DNA of 29,175 bases from JBBQQK01 sp038216025 (GTDB taxonomy: Bacteria > Patescibacteriota > UBA1384 > XYA2-FULL-43-10 > 1-14-0-10-43-13). Shown here in pieces: positions 1 to 4,893 of this stretch (within the stretch, counting starts at the first letter, position 1; every line of letters begins with the position of its first letter). The position numbers were made by a program, and so were the translations under genes. A model generated the notes under the pieces. It searched no databases. It saw nothing but the letters and a program-made list of their open reading frames with translations, and was not told the DNA's origin. The stretch spans positions 1 to 29,175 of the forward strand of contig JBBQQK010000006.1 in NCBI GenBank assembly GCA_038216025.1. The letters run 5' to 3'.

Positions 1-2
1 AG

Positions 3-257
3 GACTTAGATAAGCAGATCAAAGCACTAGAAACTGCGCCTGAAATCAAAAAAACGCCCGACATTAACGAAGCGCTTAATTTGGCCTTAAAATTTCTCGG
101 AACACCTGCTGAAACATGGAAAAACTCGAGTAATGAGATGAAAAAACTGATACACAATATGATCTTTACCGAGAACCCAAAATACTCCTTGGAAACAGGG
201 TTCGGAACACCCAATTTATCGCTCCCATTCGGTATAAACGGTTTTTTTTTGAAATGA
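3..257 (+). CDS. Large serine recombinase, C-terminal fragment (cut by window edge)
   Basis: Only the last 84 codons are in the window, open from the first base in this frame and ending at TGA. The translation contains LALKFLGTPAETWKNSS and later NPKYSLETGFGTPNLSLPF. This pattern (helical segment with a W-K pair, then a short beta-rich tail around SLETGFGT) resembles the C-terminal tail of large serine site-specific recombinases common in Patescibacteria genomes. The catalytic resolvase domain would lie outside the window to the left. The gene stops only 10 bases before the encoded CCA end of a convergent tRNA-Ala gene, which fits an integrase at the edge of an element inserted next to a tRNA. 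The family call rests on the tail alone, so it is moderately secure. Whether the enzyme is active cannot be seen. Confidence 0.6.
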   Translation, partial: DLDKQIKALETAPEIKKTPDINEALNLALKFLGTPAETWKNSSNEMKKLIHNMIFTENPKYSLETGFGTPNLSLPFGINGFFLK

Positions 258-286
258 AATCCGATTTGGTGGACCCAATCGGATTT
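257..286. repeat. Perfect 10-bp inverted repeat spanning the tRNA-Ala 3' end
   Basis: AAATCCGATT (257-266) and AATCGGATTT (277-286) are exact reverse complements separated by 10 bases that hold the CCA end, discriminator base and first acceptor bases of the tRNA. The right arm is the tRNA T-arm/acceptor sequence; the left arm lies between the recombinase stop codon and the tRNA 3' end. It could be a hairpin terminator for either converging gene, although neither side has a clean T run, or part of a recombination site. Confidence 0.7.
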
Positions 287-343
287 GAACCGCTGACCTC
301 TTCGCTGCCAGCGAAGCGTTCTAGCCAACTGAACTATGGGCCC
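267..343 (-). tRNA. tRNA-Ala, anticodon GGC, CCA encoded
   Basis: Read on the minus strand the sequence folds as a full cloverleaf: acceptor GGGCCCA pairing with TGGGTCC, D stem GTTC/GAAC, anticodon stem CTTCG/CGAAG around loop CTGGCAG, variable loop AGGTC, and T loop TTCAAAT. The T stem has one G-A mismatch at the second pair. The anticodon GGC reads GCC/GCU alanine codons. The acceptor carries the G3-U70 pair that is the major identity element for alanyl-tRNA synthetase, which supports the anticodon call independently. The discriminator is A, and CCA is encoded at 267-269. Its 3' end faces the recombinase gene. A possible promoter just upstream is weak (TTGGGC, 19 bases, TATTAT). Confidence 0.95.
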
Positions 344-474
344 TAAAATTTATAATAATGGACTCAATATTATTCTGCCCAAAATTACTCTCATACACTA
401 CTATTTTTTCTTCTGTTGGTCAACAATTGTTTCTTTTGGATATTCACTGCTGGTGATGTTGCTTTTATGGACTC

Positions 475-499
475 AATCAGTAATATTCCAGTACTGATT
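475..499 (-). terminator. Hairpin downstream of the GH5 gene
   Basis: AATCAGTA (475-482) and TACTGATT (492-499) form a perfect 8-bp stem with a 9-base loop, starting 10 bases after the stop codon of the GH5 gene as transcribed. No T run follows on the minus strand, so this is either a weak terminator or a 3' end stabilising hairpin. The stretch 344-508 otherwise holds no gene. It also carries an 11-base direct repeat, ATGGACTCAAT, at 358-368 and 467-477. Confidence 0.35.
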
Positions 500-508
500 A
501 AATATTTA

Positions 509-3500
509 CTAGTTAGCAGGTGTCGCCCCCATTTTTATTTGATACGTTAACGTCACATCGTTGGTGGGAACTGTCGGAATGGTCCAAGACAGTTTGGAAT
601 TTTCAAAGATAGAAGTTCCTGTTGCTCCACTTATGGTCGCGGAATCCCTTAAGATGTAGCATCCGCCAAATTGACTACAGTTGTAAGGTAGGGGGCTTGT
701 GACGACAGCGTTCGTGGATTCGGTGGTATTGGGATTTGATAATGTGATCGTGTAAGTGACTGTATCTCCATTTTGGATAAATTCGGAAGATCCCGATAGA
801 GTCATGTGAAGAGGCATGGGTGCAAGTGGCGACAATTCGGACATACTCTTTTTCGCAAAATTTATTGCGGCTATTTTTAATGCCTCTGAATTTGTTGCAT
901 TCCCTAATCCTTCAGGGTCAGGTAAGGACCACCAGCCGGTCGTGGAAAAAGTTGAATCTTTGGTTGCACCAGGAGCATTCAATTCGTAAAGATGTGCTTC
1001 TCCAAGCCATGCGGATTGTGTTTCGTTTGCATTGACCATGTCTAGGCTTATTTCTATCTGATCTGCGTCCGGCATTGTCAGTTCACATAACATTAAGCTA
1101 AATCTGTTTTGGGTATGAAAAGATGTATCATTTTGAAAGACAACGCCATATTTCCAATCTAGTTCTGTTCTTATTCCATTTTTATAATAAGCTGTTATGC
1201 CAACTTTGAAGCCGATGTCATTGGGATTATAAGCAGAGAATTCAAACCAGTAAGGGTGATTCCCCTTAATTGGAAATTTAATTGAAGTAACTTTTCTTGC
1301 ATATTGTCTATTTGATCCTGAATCAAGCCAACTTTTTGGTGTGACTTTCAGGCTAGGGTGGCCGTTGTATTGCATGGTGTTATCTTTAGCTAAATCTGCG
1401 CTCCATTGATCTGAAGTAATCCAGTTATCTAGGGGGGTTAGCGTATAATCTATACCAGAGAAAACATCCTCCCCTTTTACAACGTCGGGTTTCTCATTTA
1501 TAATTGAGCTTGATATTCTGGAAATCCAATCAGCACCTGTGGCCGCTTTCCAATTGACACCCCACTCGCCAAATACGACAGGTTTGTTTAGCAGTTCTGC
1601 ATAATGAGCGTGGAGGCGTAGTTGTCCGATCGCTTTGTCTATATTTATCGGCCCATAGACCGGGCCATATTTTTCAATCCAAGTTGCATCTTTTATTGGA
1701 TCAGGCTTGAATTCGCCGTAGGATCCATGATTAAAGACAAAGCCGTCTGATTCTGGATAGCCATGCCAGGTTAAAAGATCAATGGGCGTAATATTTCCTT
1801 TCGTAACAAAATCGTGGAAGTTATTTGCGTTATAAGCATTCTCGGCATTGTGTGTGAACCATATACTTCCATCATCGCCGGAAGATAACATGTGATTTGG
1901 ATCGAGAGTTTTGACATATGTGCCGACTTTGTTAACCCAGTTGGCAAATTCTTGCCCTCCATTTATTTCATATGGTTCGTTGATCAATTCCCAAGCGAAG
2001 ATGGCTGGGTCATCTTTGTAAATTGTGCCGGTAACGGTATTTTTCCTTTGAACAAATTTCGTAATTATTTGGTTCATCATAGTTTTAGAACAACCGTCAG
2101 TAAAAAAACTTTTGTTTGGCACGGCGCAATTTCTGGCAATTTCCCTTATGCCACCTGTGTTATTGTCGTGTTGATCTAAAAAAGTAAACATGATTCTAAT
2201 GTTATGCTTCTTGGCTAAAGCCATCACTCTATCAGCAGCAATAAGTGCGTCTTCATTCCAATTTCCAAAGCCGGTCATGTAGGCTTTGCTCTGAGATGTC
2301 GGCCATTGTGTTCTCGGATTGTTGTGGGTTTCATTTACTGTTGGCATATTTATATTCACCGTTGTATTAGTGGTGGGTATTGCAGAAGAGCCGGACTGAC
2401 CTTGATCTACGTATATTACGTTGCCTGTTGTATTTCTTGAGAACGAAATTAACTTTTCGGCACCCTCTGGATCAGTAGCTTTCTTTCGATAAATTGAGAT
2501 CCAGGGGAAATTTTGCATCGGAATGGTTATTTTTACGGCTTGACCCGAAGCCACGTTGATCTGAGCGCTCACACTGCCCGCAGTAAAGTGATCGCCGGAT
2601 ACAATAAACTTTTCATCTCTTTCGTTTGGTTTACGCTGTTGATTATAGGTGTACTTGTAGACATAAGCTCCTGGCTCTAAAGTAGTAGTGGCACTTGCGT
2701 CCCTTACTTGCGTTTCCAATACTGGCGAATTGGTAGGATCGGACCATGTTGTTGCTGGGTTATAGCCCCCGTCATCCTTGAAAGTTGCGATTTGTCCAGC
2801 GGGTGCCTCAACAAAGCCCAAATACTTCTCGCTGCCTACTGGATCAGTGGAACTCCTTCGATAGATCAGATATCGATAAGATTGTGCACATGGGTTAAGT
2901 GCTAATACTGCTTTTTTTGATTCTCCAATAATGATAGTCGATGAAGCAGGACTGGGTAATGTCTCTGCTGTAGTGTAGTTGAATGAATCTTTACTTAAAT
3001 TAGCGCAAGTATACTTGTAAACATACTGACCAGGCGTGAGACTCCCCCCGTCAGCTGCTTGTACTAATGGCGCCGTAACTGGATTCGGAAGAGCCATGTC
3101 ATCCATCATGTAATTGATCACTCTGATCATCTTGATTCCTAATTTCTCTGCGGTTAAAAAATGAGCTTCAACTTCTTCTGGCGCCCCCATCATTTTAATT
3201 ATTGATTCAAATTCATTGACGCCATTAGCATAAAAAGCATGATCGTTTTCTAAAATCCTTGTATTATTAGACTTAAGTATAGCTTTTGATTGATCGGAAA
3301 TATCAACGGCTATCGTGACGGTTGAAGATTCATATTCGTCAGTACTTTTATTGACAGTTAATTTATGGTTACCATTGGTTAGACCTTCAGGCTTAAAATA
3401 AAAATTGCCGTCCTGTTCAACTGTTGCTGATCCTATAATATTGTCATTATCATAAATCCTCAACTCGTCTCCTGGAGTACCTTTGCCCTGGATTAAAGGA

Positions 3501-3655
3501 TTATTTACGTAAATAAATCTCTCATTATCCACCGGTAATCTTATTGATATAGGAACAGGTATTTCATTGGCTTGGAAATTAGAAAGAAAAAATACTAAAA
3601 CAATGCACAGTAAAACTGTAGATACAATACTTAAAATAATTTTTTTGCTAGCCAT
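509..3655 (-). CDS. Secreted multidomain GH5-type (cellulase superfamily) glycoside hydrolase
   Basis: Protein of 1048 residues predicted to hydrolyse a beta-linked polysaccharide outside the cell. Residues 5-28 form a hydrophobic signal or anchor segment. Residues about 33-120 look like an Ig-like beta-sandwich. A GH5-type TIM barrel follows: FYANGVNEF near 141, GIKMIRVINY at 173-182, acid/base Glu560 in WELINEP, and nucleophile Glu697 in VVFGEWGVNW. Residues about 195-430 are two tandem copies of a beta-sandwich (PGxYVYKYT ... IYRK/RxxxTDPxGxEK) lying between barrel strand 2 and helix 2. Residues about 730-893 look like a carbohydrate-binding jelly roll, and about 948-1048 like a DUF11 domain (NGDTVTYTITLSNP). 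The spacing of the two Glu and the WELINEP motif recall beta-mannanases, but the substrate is unproven. The start is supported by AAAGGAG 6 bases upstream. No LPXTG or other anchor is visible at the C-terminus. Confidence 0.85.
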   Translation of the reverse strand: MASKKIILSIVSTVLLCIVLVFFLSNFQANEIPVPISIRLPVDNERFIYVNNPLIQGKGTPGDELRIYDNDNIIGSATVEQDGNFYFKPEGLTNGNHKLTVNKSTDEYESSTVTIAVDISDQSKAILKSNNTRILENDHAFYANGVNEFESIIKMMGAPEEVEAHFLTAEKLGIKMIRVINYMMDDMALPNPVTAPLVQAADGGSLTPGQYVYKYTCANLSKDSFNYTTAETLPSPASSTIIIGESKKAVLALNPCAQSYRYLIYRRSSTDPVGSEKYLGFVEAPAGQIATFKDDGGYNPATTWSDPTNSPVLETQVRDASATTTLEPGAYVYKYTYNQQRKPNERDEKFIVSGDHFTAGSVSAQINVASGQAVKITIPMQNFPWISIYRKKATDPEGAEKLISFSRNTTGNVIYVDQGQSGSSAIPTTNTTVNINMPTVNETHNNPRTQWPTSQSKAYMTGFGNWNEDALIAADRVMALAKKHNIRIMFTFLDQHDNNTGGIREIARNCAVPNKSFFTDGCSKTMMNQIITKFVQRKNTVTGTIYKDDPAIFAWELINEPYEINGGQEFANWVNKVGTYVKTLDPNHMLSSGDDGSIWFTHNAENAYNANNFHDFVTKGNITPIDLLTWHGYPESDGFVFNHGSYGEFKPDPIKDATWIEKYGPVYGPINIDKAIGQLRLHAHYAELLNKPVVFGEWGVNWKAATGADWISRISSSIINEKPDVVKGEDVFSGIDYTLTPLDNWITSDQWSADLAKDNTMQYNGHPSLKVTPKSWLDSGSNRQYARKVTSIKFPIKGNHPYWFEFSAYNPNDIGFKVGITAYYKNGIRTELDWKYGVVFQNDTSFHTQNRFSLMLCELTMPDADQIEISLDMVNANETQSAWLGEAHLYELNAPGATKDSTFSTTGWWSLPDPEGLGNATNSEALKIAAINFAKKSMSELSPLAPMPLHMTLSGSSEFIQNGDTVTYTITLSNPNTTESTNAVVTSPLPYNCSQFGGCYILRDSATISGATGTSIFENSKLSWTIPTVPTNDVTLTYQIKMGATPAN

Positions 3656-3788
3656 TTGATTTCTCCTTTGAGCCGCCTTTATTTAAAAGAGCTATAGCTA
3701 TTGATTTGTTTATTTAATCTCAAATTTACTTTATTTTAGTTTAACATTGTTACTAAGATGCTAGCAAGATATGGGCAAAGATATTAAA

Positions 3789-3819
3789 ACCCCATGAGGC
3801 GGTATGGCGCTCATGGGGT
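3789..3819 (-). terminator. Intrinsic terminator of a minus-strand transcript
   Basis: CCCCATGAG (3790-3798) pairs perfectly with CTCATGGGG (3810-3818), extended by one A-T pair, around an 11-base loop. On the minus strand the stem is followed directly by TTTTAATAT, a typical intrinsic terminator. It cannot serve the GH5 gene, whose start lies downstream, so something must be transcribed leftward from above 3820. The 3656-3788 stretch between it and the GH5 start holds no gene that I can support. Confidence 0.65.
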
Positions 3820-3839
3820 AGCGGGGCTTAATCAATCCC

Positions 3840-4007
3840 CTATGTGGCGGATTTCTGCGGGATACGGTCAGGGATTGTTCTTTGTTTTTGGACTTCTATG
3901 ATTTCACTAGTGACTCGCTTGATGATGCCCAGCTATTCTCTTGTCCGGATGCCATCTCAAATCGCTTCATTTATTTTAGCTGGCAATATCCTTTTTCTTT
4001 GGCACAT
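3840..4007 (-). pseudogene. Small decayed reading frame (or two very short ORFs) with a strong ribosome binding site
   Basis: A perfect Shine-Dalgarno (AAGGAGG) lies 7 bases before an ATG at 4007. The frame gives 16 residues (MCQRKRILPAKINEAI), then TGA, 7 residues, TAG, then a protein-like run (LGIIKRVTSEIIEVQKQ and on to RIPQKSAT) to a final TAG at 3840. All three pieces are in one frame, giving about 53 residues with two nonsense codons. An intrinsic terminator follows 21 bases later and a plausible promoter precedes it, so the unit looks like a once-intact small gene. I do not recognise the product. Alternatives are a real 16-residue leader peptide or a small RNA with no coding role. UGA recoding is unlikely because TGA ends other genes here. 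Confidence 0.35.
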
Positions 4008-4039
4008 TTTGCCGCCTCCTTGATTGTTTGGCGAATTCA

Positions 4040-4111
4040 ATATTATCACTCTTTAACCTTAAAATCAAAAGTATACTCAAGAGCAAGTTGTAGCTAAATA
4101 TTGAGTATACT
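4040..4111 (-). promoter_or_regulatory. Putative promoter with upstream inverted-repeat operator
   Basis: On the minus strand TTGATT (4068-4063) and TAATAT (4045-4040) are 17 bases apart and point to the small unit at 3840-4007. Immediately upstream lie AGTATACTCAA (4070-4080) and TTGAGTATACT (4101-4111), perfect 11-bp inverted arms separated by 20 bases. Each arm contains the self-complementary octamer AGTATACT. This layout suits a dimeric regulator binding two sites next to the -35 box, but no regulator gene is seen nearby. Confidence 0.4.
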
Positions 4112-4220
4112 ATATATGGTTGTCTATTACTGTCTTTGAGTGTCTCAGGCATATGGGCTATTCGTATTACTTATGGTTAATAAAATAATTATTCTCTAAT
4201 TTTCTTTTTTAATTATGAGT

Positions 4221-4245
4221 GGGAGGCGCCTGGCTGGCGCCTCCC
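4221..4245 (-). terminator. GC-rich hairpin after the Arg/Tyr-rich protein gene
   Basis: GGGAGGCGCC (4221-4230) and GGCGCCTCCC (4236-4245) form a perfect 10-bp GC-rich stem with a 5-base loop, beginning 11 bases beyond the stop codon of the minus-strand gene at 4256-4705. There is no T run after it on either strand, so it is a terminator-like or 3'-protecting hairpin rather than a canonical intrinsic terminator. Confidence 0.5.
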
Positions 4246-4255
4246 TAGATAGCAA

Positions 4256-4705
4256 CTAACGGTCGCAAGGACGATAGTGGTAGTATCTTCCGCTATCGCA
4301 TCCTTTGTTCTGGTAAGTTCGCTCATTGTAGCGATACTCCCGGTAACGGTAGTCGCTTCCGGAGTTGTGCCGATAGCTTGGTCGATAGTCGTGGCGGTAG
4401 TAATTCCGCTCGCGACTTTCGCGGTAGTATCGATTTTCGCTCCGTGGTTGAGAATATTGAGATCCATAATATCGCTGGCGTTCTCTGTTCTCATACCGTT
4501 TCTCGTTGTAGCGATGATTGAAGTACAGCGCACCACCGCCAAGGGCAATTGCTGCCCTTTCGTGTCCCCCTATCGCCGCCGCGATAGCGCCAATCGCAAG
4601 GGCGATGCGCGTATTGCGCCGACCTCGTTCACTGGCTGTAGTCACAGATCCAAACAGGATCGCCACTACCAGTGTGAACAATGAGATATACATGATTTTT
4701 CTCAT
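4256..4705 (-). CDS. Secreted Arg/Tyr-rich protein of unknown function
   Basis: Protein of 149 residues. The ATG at 4705 is chosen because GGGAGG lies 8 bases upstream and because the signal peptide begins there (MRKIMYISLFTLVVAILF, cleavage plausible near TTASE). Residues about 35-60 are Ala/Gly/Ile-rich (LAIGAIAAAIGG, ALGGGALYF), a glycine-zipper-like stretch that could pair in a membrane. From about residue 62 to the end the chain is strongly basic and low in complexity, dominated by Arg, Tyr, Asn and Ser (ENRYYRESRERNYYRHDYR). Two Cys occur near the C-terminus. I do not recognise a family; nucleic-acid or envelope binding is possible from charge alone. The gene is visibly GC-richer than its neighbours, which may mean recent acquisition. 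A GC-rich hairpin follows it. Confidence 0.65.
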   Translation of the reverse strand: MRKIMYISLFTLVVAILFGSVTTASERGRRNTRIALAIGAIAAAIGGHERAAIALGGGALYFNHRYNEKRYENRERQRYYGSQYSQPRSENRYYRESRERNYYRHDYRPSYRHNSGSDYRYREYRYNERTYQNKGCDSGRYYHYRPCDR

Positions 4706-4893
4706 CAAGTATGCCTCCCAAGTGAGATTACCCGCTTTTTTTAGCGAGCCTTGAAATAATACATTTGACAAACTATTTATTCAAGATAAGATGGAACAAA
4801 ACAAATTCATTTTCATTTACGTTTTCTTTTGTCATTCAAATTTTTTCTTTAACATGCTATGTTATAGGAAGTCTAGCATTAACTCTTTTTATT

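Noticed and set aside
3789..3819. REP-like or CRISPR repeat unit
   Set aside because: Only one copy is seen in the window and the hairpin plus T run is explained as an intrinsic terminator.
3840..4007. Reading TGA (and TAG) as sense codons to give one 55-residue protein
   Set aside because: TGA ends the recombinase and the membrane protein before pheS, and TAG ends the GH5 and nusB genes, so recoding is not supported; decay or short ORFs are simpler.
3882..4097. 71-residue plus-strand frame in the spacer after the GH5 gene
   Set aside because: It starts at TTG without a ribosome binding site and runs through the inverted repeat on the opposite strand, where better signals exist.
4213..4548. 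111-residue minus-strand Thr/Ala-rich frame overlapping the Arg/Tyr-rich gene
   Set aside because: It is an alternate frame of the same low-complexity sequence, has no ribosome binding site and reads through the GC-rich hairpin.
4277..4684. 135-residue hydrophobic plus-strand frame opposite the Arg/Tyr-rich gene
   Set aside because: It is the antisense shadow of an Arg/Tyr codon-rich gene that has a Shine-Dalgarno, signal peptide and terminator hairpin; the shadow has none of these.
4765..4893. In-frame upstream extension of leuS (43 mostly hydrophobic residues)
   Set aside because: It has no resemblance to LeuRS N-termini, no ribosome binding site, and the protein family begins at the ATG at 4894.
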